Shown here piece after piece: positions 47,001-56,629 of a DNA stretch of 64,000 nt (positions are counted from its first letter, which is position 1; each line of letters opens with the position of its first letter). The DNA is taken from contig CM037788.1 in NCBI GenBank assembly GCA_021229015.1, forward strand, positions 41,458,049 to 41,522,048, given 5' to 3'. The position numbers and the translations under genes are program-made. Below the pieces are notes generated by a model that was given only the letters and a program-made list of their open reading frames with translations, was not told the origin of the DNA and did no database searches. The stretch comes from Solen grandis (taxonomy: Eukaryota > Mollusca > Bivalvia > Adapedonta > Solenidae).

Positions 47001-50000
47001 TTAACTGTTTTACTCGGATAATTATCTAAATTTTTATTTACGGCCAAACTGCGCATCAATTGTTTGATACACATGATACCCTCTGTACGTCACAAAGGGC
47101 ATTTAGGCTGTAATACATTTGTTTATTGAATTTTCTGATCATTTATTTGGTATCCCTTATTATGCAATGTTTCACATTCAAATTAAACATATTTATATTT
47201 TTGTTCAATGCGGTCAAAAATGTAATGTTCTTACAAAATACATGTACATAATCATAGAAATGAATAGAGGCATTACTTAACGCAAACTCTAGTTAAATTA
47301 AGAGCTACTTGCAGAGTGTTGGTTTCAATACTCACGACATCTGTTGCAGTATCTTTTGCACACATGTGATGCCATGAGGTCATCTTCGCAGATGTTGGGG
47401 TGCTGCTTACACGTCAATGTATCTAAATCCTCACAGGCGTTGCCAACGGCAGGCCGCAGCATGCAAGCCAGGATACATAACGAAGCTTAAAACAAATATG
47501 CACATGAAATATACCTTGATGATATGTCTGATTAGTGATTTTTACAGAAATCATTTCATGTTGTATCAACAGCGACAAACGACATACATATTTATTGCGA
47601 GAGCGTGTCTGCATTATCATGGCGCACCGTTCAGACGTTGGCCAGTCAAAAAATAGCCAAAAATAAAACCTAAGGTAGTGGCTCCCTTATGCATGATTTT
47701 TTAACTTCTGGTTTCTTTGGTGTTTTTCTATTCTATACATTTAAAGAAAGCATTTGTGCAATTTAAGAAATTTCTTACCACAGGTTCTTAAAACTAATAT
47801 GATTTTTAGTTTATCTAACCCAGTATTGAAAAGCTTTCGCAAATTGTATAATGGTATATGTATAAAAACTGCTATAAATCATTAAATTTCTCAATTTTTC
47901 TCAATAAAAAAATGCATAGCTGAACCTATAAAAACGGCAAGAAAGAATATTTCAGAATGTATGGAGGATATAAAAAAGAATAATATTCATATCACGGATG
48001 AGTTTTATACTTTTCCAGTGAACATGCGCACACTGCCACACCATGTTTCTATGTTTTGCCAAAAATACATAAACCTCCAGATCATAATTTACCGCTGCTT
48101 TATCCAGGTCGACCTATTGTCTCTGCATATAACTCTCCAACAGAAAATATCTCAAAGTATATTGATTATATACTTAAACCACATAAGTTAAATTTGCCAT
48201 CGTACGTGAAAGATACCACAGACTTTATAAACATTAAATTTAAGAGTAGTACATCATATCTAGCAACTCTAGATGTATCATCTCTATATACTAACATTCC
48301 CAATAATGACGGCATAAATGCTTGTAAATTTTTCTTGCAACAAGATGGACACCACAACAAATTGTTGAAATTGCTCGTTTATTGAAGCTTGTACTTGAAA
48401 ATAATTATTTTGAATTTGACAATGAATTTTACCTACAGAAGAAGGGTACTCGATGGCGCCTACCTATGCGTCATTATTCACGGGAAAACTTGAACAGGAT
48501 TTCACCAAGACATGTAAAATAAAACCCTCTGTGGGGTTTACATTTCTTGACGCCATCTTTATTATATGGGATCATTCACTTGAAGAGTTAGAAACATTTA
48601 TCGACAACTTAAATAATTTTCATCCGAATATTAATTTTACATGTACAATATCTGACCAGTCTGTCTCTTTTTTGGATGTAACAGTAATAAAAGGAGAATC
48701 GCTTCAAATTGAAACAGCCATTTTTCTGAAAGAAACAAATAACCACCAATATCTCGACTATACATCGTGTCATCCTAAGAAGTGTAAAGACGGAATTCCA
48801 TATAGCCAAGCAAAGCGATACAGGAGGATTATTTCTGACGATTCGAAATTCAACGCTTCTCTCCAGCAACTACGGATTTTTTTCTTTGACAGAAACTATC
48901 CCAAATCAGTAATAGACAAAGCTTTTAGTAATGTGTCCCGTATGTCTCAAGTGGATGCATTAGCCTCTGTGACTGGTGAAAAGAAAAGTGTTATTCCTTT
49001 CATTGCAATGTATAATACAACCTTACCAAATATAGGTGGTATTCTACATAAATACTGGGACCTTCTGAAGTTATCGAAAAGCGAAAATCTGAAATTTGTT
49101 CACAACCTTTTTAAACCTATTGTTGCGTACCAGCGTCCCAAAAGTTTACGTGACTATTTAGTGAATTCAAATTTTACGCATAATGAATCTAAAACTTTTC
49201 TCTCTAAAAGTTGTAACAGACCTAAGTGTTCTCACTGTTCCCGTATAAATACTGGCTCGTTTTTTTCTAGCCATGTTACAGGAGAAAAGTTTGATTTGCG
49301 TTATAATACAAACTGTCAAACTAAGAATGTCATTTATCTTATAACATGTTCAAAATGCAACATGCAATATGTTGGTCAGACCAAGCAAAATGTCTCAAAA
49401 CGTATGAACAGTCATAAGTTTGATGGACCCTGCATTTTCCTCTACCGTTGCTTTACATTTTAGTTTAGAAAATCATAATTTAAATGATTTCTCACTTCTG
49501 CCTATTGATAGTAGCAATAGCAACATTGATCGCCTGTGCAAAGAAAATTTTTGGATACATAAACTTAGAACTCATGTTCCTGAGGGTTTAAATTCTAAAC
49601 TACTTTATACAGTAAATTAATGTGTCACCTATGTCTACTTGTATGGTAGGTACTGTTATTCGTTTTTTCCTATTCATGTTTTTTTATTGTAATAAGCTAT
49701 AAGAAATGTTCATAATTTATATCCGAAACAGTACCTATCTCATTTTGACGTTATAAATAGTACGCATAATGTCTGCATTTTTTCGCTTTTTTGACGTTAC
49801 GTTATTCATGGTGACGTCATTTCCGTTGTTTATGTTTAAAAGTTATTGTTATCCTGATGATGGCGTTAGCCGAAACGTTGAAGTAATAACAAAAATAATT
49901 TTTCCTACGTGTTGTCGTTGATTTTTTCCTCACTTTTTCTCATGAATTAATCTTTCATATACCTAAGGCATATATCAAATATAAAACATATTAAAACATA

Positions 50001-51524
50001 TAAGCGAACTTGATAAAATGTATATTTATACATTTATATAGAAAATCTTCATATTACAGTATGATATTTTCCCTCTATTTATAGAATAACAACACTACAA
50101 TTCTTGGTAAAGTACATAAATTTCTCAAGACAATCTGTTAAAAAAAATATTCATATACTATATCAAACATAAAAATGCACACTTTCATATAGGTTAACCA
50201 TAAAAATATCAAGTTATAACAGTATGTCTTACCTGACCCCCCCCCAGAATATCAGGTATTGACTGCGTCCTAAATATTTTTCAGATACAATGTGAGCACA
50301 GACTCGAAATAATAATCATAATTATCCTATTTAGTGCCTTTTTCCATTCAATGACTTATGTAAAATCATTGTAAATGGAAATAATGAGCAGATAATGACA
50401 TTATTTCGAAGAAGAGACAAAATTCACCACTTTGAACTGAACATAAACATATGTACAACTCAAGATTTATTTTCTTAATAAAGAATTTCATTTCCAAGTT
50501 ATTTATTACATTGTATTTGGTTTTAAGAATTAAAGGTCTAAGCATTCAATACATATTATCTGAAGAGTTTTATGCAAAAACTATTTGACCAGGTACGTTC
50601 AATCTTAGAGATACTCTTTGCTTTTTAAAATTTGCTTTTTTATGGAATACGTTTCGAAATACCATTAATTATCACAATTATGCATTTTGACAGATCAAGG
50701 GGAATTCAAAAAAATGACATCACCGGAAGTAATTCGGAAAGGTGGTTTTCTTCTCTTTTTCAAAAAAGGAGCGTTATTTTTACATTTGAATATATGAATA
50801 CCAACCAAAACAATTACATTTGATTAACAATGATATAAATTACAATGAATTGACTTGACTTGACTATTTGAGTTTACCGTCGCTTCGACAGTATTTCAGT
50901 CATATAGCGACGTCCAGCTAATCACAGGTGGAGGAAGACCCCGAATGCACGGAGGCATCCGGATAGAACCACCGACCTACCGTAAGCCTGCTGGAAGGCT
51001 TCCTCACATGAAAATCCGAATGACCCTGCGGGGATTCGAACCCACGCGGTGAGGGGCGGAGTGGGTGTTAAAGTCAGCGACTTTACCCTCTCGGCCATGA
51101 ATTGAACTCCTAAATGAAAAATGAAAAATAATAACATTCCGAATCATGGAGTGTTATGACGAAGAATATCGGAAGTGGACGACATTTGCCGACATTTGCC
51201 GAGCTCATTAGGGTTCCTCTACCTTAACCAGGGTAAACGCCGACGCCAGCGACGACAACAGGGTGATGGCAATAGCTCATCTTGTTTTTTTTTGTGTTTT
51301 TGTTTTGTTTTGTTTTTTGTTTTCAAAAATCAGATAAGACAAAAATCGCTTAGATATAATTATATATTTATGATAAACATATGGTTATTTGTTTGTGAGA
51401 TAATTGAACTCTTCACAATCTGCGATAACACTTAACATGAAAAGCTAATGTAAAACATACAATGTTTATTTAGTTAAAATATAACTAATGTGTTACCTAG
51501 TCTTCTAATGATAGAAACCATCAT
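43452..51524 (-). CDS. secreted ShKT / Ly6-like / Thr-Pro-rich / VWA protein, six exons, 375 aa
   Basis: Exons in transcript order: 51524-51497, 47485-47336, 47004-46964, 45569-45495, 44742-44493, 44035-43452. Every junction is phase-compatible and the sum (1128 nt) is an exact open frame. Residues 1-26 form a signal peptide ([20 protein letters not shown], ending VGNA). Residues 27-59 hold six cysteines spaced as in ShKT domains. Residues 74-129 carry GCAVIEQC and ECCSTDLCN, the second half of a Ly6/uPAR-type three-finger module. Residues 130-181 are a Thr/Pro-rich, probably O-glycosylated spacer. Residues 182-375 are a von Willebrand A domain. The likely role is extracellular binding (matrix, mucus or immune recognition); that is inference. 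Intron 1 is about 4 kb and contains an antisense retroelement. Exon 3 is the least certain. Confidence 0.75.
44493..44742 (-). CDS. exon 5 of VWA gene (Ly6-like end and Thr/Pro linker)
   Basis: Acceptor cgtgtgtttcag. Starts [11 protein letters not shown], reaches the diagnostic ECCSTDLCN, then enters some 50 residues of almost pure Thr with Pro, Ser and Ala ([16 protein letters not shown]). The donor GTTCAG is weak, but it is the one that gives the single extra base exon 6 needs. The ACN/ACG codon run is repetitive and could vary in length between individuals. Confidence 0.7.
44962..45077. mobile_element. TTAA-flanked MITE, internally deleted copy
   Basis: TTAACCCTTTCCCTCATA at one end and TATGAGGGAAAGGGTTAA at the other, perfect over 18 bases. 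Only 116 bp remain of the 242-bp form at 55374. It lies in intron 4 of the VWA gene. Confidence 0.85.
45495..45569 (-). CDS. exon 4 of VWA gene (Ly6-like part 1)
   Basis: 75 nt, phase 0-0, acceptor tcttttacag, donor GTGAGT. Encodes [20 protein letters not shown] and then CAVIE. The GC pair followed by a cysteine five residues later, in the next exon, is the mid-part of a Ly6/uPAR module. Confidence 0.65.
45860..46048. repeat. long hairpin in intron 3 of the VWA gene
   Basis: Arms ATCGTAGATTGATCCGAACA.. and ..TGTTCGGATCAATCTACGAT are near-perfect for about 65 bp around a four-base centre, with weaker pairing extending outward. It contains TTACGGAAAA/TTTTCCGTTAA and CTCGAGC. A foldback MITE is the simplest reading. 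Confidence 0.8.
46366..46575 (-). repeat. tRNA-derived SINE, family 1
   Basis: The minus strand has the B box GGGTTCGAATCCCGGTAGGG, body GGAAGCCTTCCAGCTGGCTT and tail CCCCAATACAAGAACAACAA. Head 5' truncated. In intron 3 of the VWA gene. Confidence 0.85.
46777..46994. repeat. 109-bp perfect-looking tandem duplication
   Basis: Two adjacent copies run from GTTATCTCATGCTTACTTAT to AAGGCATACTGTCTTTGTGT plus TAG. The duplicated segment contains the donor and 3' half of exon 3 of the VWA gene (minus strand). The distal copy lacks the acceptor. Confidence 0.9.
46964..47004 (-). CDS. exon 3 of VWA gene (small, tentative)
   Basis: 41 nt between acceptor gagtaaaacag and donor GTAAGT, encoding [13 protein letters not shown] after a split leucine. 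Exon 2 ends one base into a codon and exon 4 starts in phase 0, so an exon with exactly this phase is required; this is the best one seen. The acceptor is purine-rich and weak. Half of it is included in a 109-bp tandem duplication. Confidence 0.45.
47336..47485 (-). CDS. exon 2 of VWA gene (signal core and ShKT domain)
   Basis: Acceptor tttgttttaag, donor GTGAGT. Cysteines at residues 27, 35, 42, 52, 56 and 59 with the run [16 protein letters not shown], then CKRYCNRC. ShKT domains share this six-cysteine spacing and the closing CxxxCxxC. No Lys-Tyr functional dyad of channel-blocking peptides is obvious apart from KRY at 53-55, and matrix-type use of the fold is common in animals. Confidence 0.7.
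47961..49620 (+). pseudogene. Penelope-like RT / GIY-YIG polyprotein remnant
   Basis: In order: LPKIHKPP and [19 protein letters not shown] (48056 on), [16 protein letters not shown] (RT motif A), [18 protein letters not shown], then MAPTYASLF (motif B region), FLDAIFIIW where intact elements have Y-x-D-D (motif C, 48543-48554), and GIY-YIG motif [18 protein letters not shown] near 49330. An ending with [20 protein letters not shown] completes the endonuclease. Frameshifts near 48055, 48345, 48445 and 49425 break it into pieces, and the second catalytic aspartate of motif C has become alanine. The N-terminal part of the RT is missing. Confidence 0.85.
49848..49890 (+). ncRNA. hammerhead-like ribozyme motif of the Penelope element
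   Basis: CTGATGA, a GGC/GCC stem with GTTA loop, GAAA, then C-GTTGAA-GTA (a two-pair stem III) and a GTTAT/ATAAC helix I. This is the order of a type I hammerhead with the minimal stem III known from Penelope-like elements. One unpaired C before CTGATGA and one unpaired U after it weaken the fold, so activity is doubtful. Confidence 0.5.
50866..51104 (-). repeat. tRNA-derived SINE, family 1, nearly full length
   Basis: The minus strand starts near CATGGCCGAGAGGGTAAAGT (box A), has GTGGGTTCGAATCCCCGCAG (box B), and the body GGAAGCCTTCCAGCAGGCTT. It lies in intron 1, some 390 bases downstream of exon 1 of the VWA gene. Confidence 0.85.
51105..51496. other. intron 1 of VWA gene next to exon 1
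   Basis: Contains a GACGCCAGCGACGACAACAG stretch typical of dispersed bivalve repeats, followed by a TTTTGTTTTG tract. The 86-codon plus-strand frame here is not called as a gene. Confidence 0.4.
51497..51524 (-). CDS. exon 1 of VWA gene (start, signal peptide)
   Basis: Nine codons, MMVSIIRRL, plus one base before donor GTAACA. The extra base joins exon 2 to give alanine and completes a signal peptide with the core [15 protein letters not shown] box lies 70 bases upstream. Two ATGs are adjacent; the first is taken. Confidence 0.65.
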
Positions 51525-51593
51525 GATATAGCAGTTAGACCCAACACTGTGACATGAATGTCCGAGACACTGGCGTTCTGTTCACGGTCCGGC

Positions 51594-51600
51594 ATTTATA
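51594..51600 (-). promoter_or_regulatory. TATA box of the VWA gene
   Basis: TATAAAT on the minus strand, 70 bases before the ATG. A start site 25-30 bases downstream would leave a leader of about 40 bases. No other TATA-like element is as well placed. Confidence 0.5.
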
Positions 51601-53137
51601 CACAGATATTTATCTTAAACAGGTTCATGACCGCTTAAGTTCATCGTCTCTCAGATAAATAAATAACCTTCAACCTTCCAACAGCCTGGTAAAGGGACAT
51701 AATGATTCCAGTCTAACATCGGGGTTCTCTGTAAAGTTGGTTTATGTGTGAAATAATACCAGTGTTTGGCAGACCTTGTGTCCACGCACCGTGGCAATGA
51801 CAAATAGAGTTCAAGAAAAGCACGAATCTTATCGTAGCGTAAGGACGAAGAGGAGTTATATCGTAGTTAAAATTAACTGTCGTCGTGACATTAAAAGTGT
51901 CAGTCTTGTAAAGGTAGGTCCAGCTAATTAGACGACTAGGAAGACTTTAATACAAGAATTTCACATACGGCAATTTCACAGAAATACGTTATTTCCAACA
52001 TTTAGAAGTCGCTAGTATCGATGCATTCCATCCTCATTCGACTGTTGCATTCTGTTACGACTGACGATTACCATATTAAATTGGTTATCGACTTTTGTGA
52101 TAATTACTATGTGACACTGGGGAACCAGGTATTTGTTGAAAATAACATATTTCTGTGAAGTTGCCGTTGAAAAGCGCATTGACTGTAATATGCATTGCTT
52201 CGGTCACATCGTGTCCGAGTACAGTGTCCATTGAGTTTCGTGACTCGTATTATCTTTGTAGTTTATTTAAGACAGAAAATCAACTCGGCAACGAAAAGGC
52301 TTATTGTTTCTGCGTTGAACAAGCCCGGCATATTTGAAATTGGCTGAAAATTGTGTCAGATAAGAAGTTCAGAATACGACCTTGTCAGTTTTCCTATAGA
52401 TATTGAACGGAGAGTTACGAACCTTTTCTTATTTTATGATATCAATATTTCTGGAATTGTGAAATTTTGTTATAATATGTGTTTTGAATTGTTACTCTGT
52501 ATCATTCGGGGGTCCCACGCCGGTAGCCTGTGTGTTGGACCACCATCATACCGCAAGCAAGCTGAAAGGCTTCCTGACACTGTACCACACACAAGTTTTA
52601 TTTTAACGTTTATGGGGACTTATTTTTAACTCTATGTGTATTACTTTTATCAGTACTCATTTCCAGACGCATGGTCACCCGATGCAACAGTGCGTGATTG
52701 TTAAAAAAGGGGGATTACTCCATCACAGCCAATAACGTTACGAAATGTATTTTTATTTAGAACTGTTGTTCTTCACCGTGGAAGGGGAAATCAATAGTAT
52801 AGTTTTACATGCGACTTTCAGTTCATAGTTGATAAAAAGGCGAACCAAAAGTACCCAAATGTGGTGCTTCCTTCTGTCTTTGATTAAGTCTGTCTCTAGA
52901 TATGCGAAGAGGATAAGTCTTTCAAAACAAGCAGAATTGTTAACCAGCCAGATACTAATATTCGGGGGTTTTACTTAAAATAGGAGGATATGACCTTGAC
53001 TCCAATCTTGTCAAGGGGTCATGACCTTGATTTCATACATGAATGCAACGAAAAGGTGAAGATCTACCTAAATATAGTGACATCGCAGCAGATGTATCTA
53101 AAGAGCAAAGCGTAGCTGATTACCTGTTGCTGCATGA
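51601..53137. other. upstream flank of the VWA gene
   Basis: Promoter-side DNA. A diverged family 1 SINE piece lies at about 52510-52590 (CCGCAAGCAAGCTGAAAGGC) and another fragment at 51912-51945 (GGTCCAGCTAATTAGACGAC). No other gene is supported. Confidence 0.4.
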
Positions 53138-53368
53138 GCTGATCTAGAATTTCGAAAAAAAATAATCTTAACGACAGCCGGTCTCGATATCATGGTGGCA
53201 CCTGACGGAAGCGGTCCTCCGATTCTCTGCTGGGGAATAGTAACCATGAGACTCGCCGATATCGTTATATGGCGGATGGACTCTGAAGAACCAGTGGCCA
53301 CGGGTTTGAAATTAGCCCAGCTTCATAAAGAGAAAGGGGCGAGAAGTGTTGTGATATTACCGAGTTAA
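53138..53368 (+). CDS. unrecognised open frame without ATG, possible exon
   Basis: Possible acceptor ctgttgctgcatgag, then an open frame of 75 codons to TAA: LEFRKKIILTTAGLDIMVAP, DGSGPPILCWGIVTMRLADI, VIWRMDSEEPVATGLKLAQL, HKEKGARSVVILPS. The composition looks like a folded protein. I recognise no family, and the acceptor lacks a polypyrimidine tract, so an old coding fragment is as likely as a live exon. Confidence 0.3.
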   Translation, partial: ADLEFRKKIILTTAGLDIMVAPDGSGPPILCWGIVTMRLADIVIWRMDSEEPVATGLKLAQLHKEKGARSVVILPS

Positions 53369-54592
53369 ACTGCTGGGTTTTGGTTACTTGCTAGTCTCAA
53401 ATTAATTAGTTAAGCAACGTCTGGTAGGGTCAGCCATTACATGGTGATAGTCCATTTTTTCTCATTTAAATTTAAGAAATGCAGCGGAAGAAACCTTTGG
53501 TAGGCTCAAACTTATAAAACTATGATTGATCACACTCATTCTTCACGCATGCGCTCACTTCATATGATTAGCTTTGGAAGTAGTGAAGACGCCATATTGT
53601 GAAACGTGCCACGTGGAAATGCAAGCATCTGTTTTGGGGATTTAACCAAAAGTAGGCGTTTACAAAAACAGCGTTTTCACGTGCATTGTGAACAAAACTT
53701 GTCGAGTTTATTTGTTAGGAAACAAAAACTAAATCAACATTAAACAATGAGTGTGAATGAAAAAACGAACATTTTTGTTTATTTCTACTATCTGTAAACA
53801 AGTTGCTTTGAAGTACATGTGAAATGGATAATGTAGAACGGATACATGGTGTAAGGATAATTTTTTTGAGAACAGAATCGTTCCAAGTTGGAAAGTATAA
53901 GTCATCGACGTAAACATTATTATAATGAACGGATTATAAACGTTATTTAGTAAAACTGACTAAAATATTCTTATCGATTATGCAGATATTTAAAACGTTC
54001 GGCCATCTAAGAGGAGTTTTTAGATAAAAACAACTGTATATTTACCAAAGATACTGCCAGGATAAGACAAATCTTATCATTTTTTCTTAATTTTCAAATT
54101 TACTTCCTCACCCAAAATCCCGAAATGTCTCTCATAGGTCCATGGCACTTGATAATTTCAAAGTAAGTCTGTATAGATAGAAACTAACAGGGGTCTTGCA
54201 GATTTTAACTGTATTTAAGTCTTCTGCTTTGTAGGAAAGACTTTCGCTACCACGAAACGGAAAAGTGTTGTCCATATTTGATATAATTTTCGTTGCAAAC
54301 ACAATTTTAAGAGAAATCGCTCCGTGAGTCTCAAAGTTTCAAAGTTTATTTAAAAAGTCATGGCAAAAATGACTATATTATAAAAGAATACTGAAATAAT
54401 TATTTGAAATAAGAAAAAATTCAAAGAAATGAAAAAAGGTTTTATTTTTCGAATAATTTTATACATGTATAGGTATATATGTATGGATGCATATCATTAG
54501 AAATTTAAGGTAACCCTCTATCTCGTATAGACATAGTTTGACAAAACAGCAAAATAGCAAACGTGTTTAAGTCAGCAATATACGGTAGGAAG

Positions 54593-54593
<1 letters not shown>
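53369..54593. other. gene-free stretch
   Basis: AT-rich; nothing recognised. Confidence 0.4.

Positions 54594-54626
<33 letters not shown>
54594..54626. repeat. (CA)n microsatellite
   Basis: About 16 uninterrupted CA units. Confidence 0.95.
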
Positions 54627-54629
<3 letters not shown>

Positions 54630-54689
54630 TAGGTTCTTTTTATCAAACGGAAATAATTGTTTTTTTGTTGTTGTTGTTTTTTTTTTATT

Positions 54690-54832
54690 TTTCGTGTTTT
54701 AAATTGAAACACGAAAATGGATTTGTGGTTTGTTTTTCGATTTTCATGTTTGATACTGAAAAAGATAAACGAAAATGGATTAGGTTTTCGTTTTTCTTAC
54801 TTGATATTGAAAAACGGAAAACGAAAGAGGAA
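54690..54832. repeat. tandem units with TTTTCG...CGAAAA inverted ends
   Basis: About two and a half units of some 60 bp, each with TTTTCG or TTTTCGTTTTTC and CGAAAATGGATT, so each unit can fold on itself. Overlapping frames (72 and 125 codons) are repeat artefacts. Confidence 0.55.
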
Positions 54833-55373
54833 GTTTGTTCATGCAGGTCTTCCTTTGAATGTATTCTTGCAAAAGATCTTCGTAAATGCGTTCAGCTATC
54901 TAAATATTTTGTCTCACATTTCTTTGTTTGTCTAATATGATTTTTCTTTCGAAATTATTGGTTCTAAGTAGATTGCTTGTAATCCAAAGAAAGGAAAGAT
55001 TTAAACCAAAATGTAACAAATGAGGAGCTATTTATACACATTGCTTTTGCAACAGAGTATAAGATATGATCTTAATTTTTTGTTAAAGTGAGCATTACTT
55101 TATCTCTTAATTTCAAGGTAAACTCCACATGAACAAATGAGGACGTAGACATCATGTGGCTTCTATACAAAATGTATGTATGATATTTTGGTGCAGTATG
55201 CCAAGGAGATAACCTGTACTTTTCATAAGTATTGCGATACTGAAAGTGTTCTACCAGGTCATGAAAGAACAATTACAAGAAAGATAGGTGTACTTTATTT
55301 TGATTTGAAAGGTAAAGTTACCGAATGATATAACATCTTTATAATATTTTGGACTATCTTCGTGTTCATAACT

Positions 55374-55615
55374 TTAACCCTTTCCGTCATAGAGGAAACC
55401 ATAAAAAGACCTATGCGAACAACATAAAACCAGATCAGCCTGCGAGTAACTCGCAGGCTGATCAGGTTTTATGCTGTTCGCTGCTCCTCAGTGGTCTGGA
55501 AATGAGGACTTTATAATTAAATTTGGTAAGGTTTCAGTTTGGCTTTCTGCAGATCAGGCTTTATGTGGTACCTATTGAATGCGTCAAAATGAGTCTATAT
55601 GAGGGAAAGGGTTAA
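55374..55615. mobile_element. TTAA-flanked MITE (piggyBac-like ends), best-preserved copy
   Basis: TTAACCCTTTCCGTCATA to TATGAGGGAAAGGGTTAA, 242 bp. Inside is a perfect palindrome with 15-bp arms (GATCAGCCTGCGAGT and its inverse around one A). TTAA on both sides with CCCTTT termini matches the piggyBac pattern; no transposase is present. Confidence 0.85.
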
Positions 55616-55744
55616 GAAATCTCTTTTTATTTGACAAATATCCATTTAAGAACTATCATTAACACGCAGTTGATAAAGGCATGTAAGTATTAGTATTAGT
55701 TTTGCGAACCCGATTACCATGACTACACTGGACTCGTGTTAGAG

Positions 55745-55940
55745 GATGTATGAGTGTATTCCTAAGCGGTTATTACTAGACCTGCAGATCGAGTGGTTTG
55801 AGCGTACGGCACGAAATCAGGAGACCATGGATACAATCCCCGGCTGTGATTTATCGAAGTCGTGAAACTGGGACTGGTATAACATCCTGACGCTCAGCAC
55901 AAACGGAGGATAAGCCCTAATTAGATACGCAATAAAGATT
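55745..55940 (+). repeat. SINE-like sequence
   Basis: CCTAAGCGGTTATTACTAG and ATGGATACAATCCCCGG suggest degraded A and B boxes. The 3' part has GATACGCAATAAAGATTCAA. Family unclear. Confidence 0.35.
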
Positions 55941-56629
55941 CAATATTTGACTGGTTCCATGGTGTCCATTGCTTGGCGGTCAGTTCATACAGGTAGTTCC
56001 GAGACTGGTTGGTTCCATGTTAGGATCACGTGATATGACACGTGTGTGCTGCGTGATTTTGCAGAGAGGTCACTTCCGCAGTACCATATATTTCACGTTT
56101 AGACGATAGACCCAAATAAATGAAATATTCCAGAAAGTCCAGAAACTCCGCCCATAGACCACAAGGGGGACTATATCCTTATTACTGTAACGTTTGTCAC
56201 AGTGTGTTCTTCATTTTAGATCTAGTTCAGCATAAAACTAACTCTTTGCTATGAAAATATAACACTTTTAAGTGTAAAACACTATGTACCGGTAAAAGTA
56301 GATGTTAGTCGAGGTTACACTCAGGTACTTAATCACTTTAAGTTAAGTTTGACATTTATTTCACGTCGACTGGGAAACAAGTTCTACAACTTATACGTAT
56401 CCCTCACGACGGTTCCTGAGTTAGACCAGTACCTTGTGTCTAGGAAGTTAAGGTAGTGGAACCCTGATGCATGAATTTTGAAATTCTGGTTTCTTTGGTG
56501 TTTTTTTTATTCTATACATTTAAAGAAAGCATTCTGTGCAATATAAAGCATTTGTAACGTTAGATTCTAAATTTCTTGATTTTTAGTCTATCTAACCTGT
56601 ATTGAAAATGTGTGGGGGTATACATAATA

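Larger units (their letters stand above)
47903..49933 (+). mobile_element. Penelope-like retroelement, 5' truncated, dead
   Basis: Bounded by TTTTTCTC on both sides (47895-47902 and 49934-49941). The paralogous locus near 57597 has the single uninterrupted target CATTTTTCTCTTGAATT. Contains reverse transcriptase and GIY-YIG endonuclease remnants followed by a hammerhead-like motif near its 3' end. Inserted antisense to the VWA gene, in its first intron. Confidence 0.8.
47660..50840. repeat. segmental duplication, copy 1 (interrupted by retroelement)
   Basis: Segments 47660-47902 and 49942-50840 match 56445-56629, 57556-57902 and 58504-59215 in the same order. Anchors include TTCTGGTTTCTTTGGTGTTT, GGTATTGACTGC, ACAATGTGAGCACAGACT and CTTTGCTTTTTAAA. 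Divergence is substantial (indels and many substitutions), so the duplication is not recent. It lies within intron 1 of the VWA gene. Confidence 0.75.
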
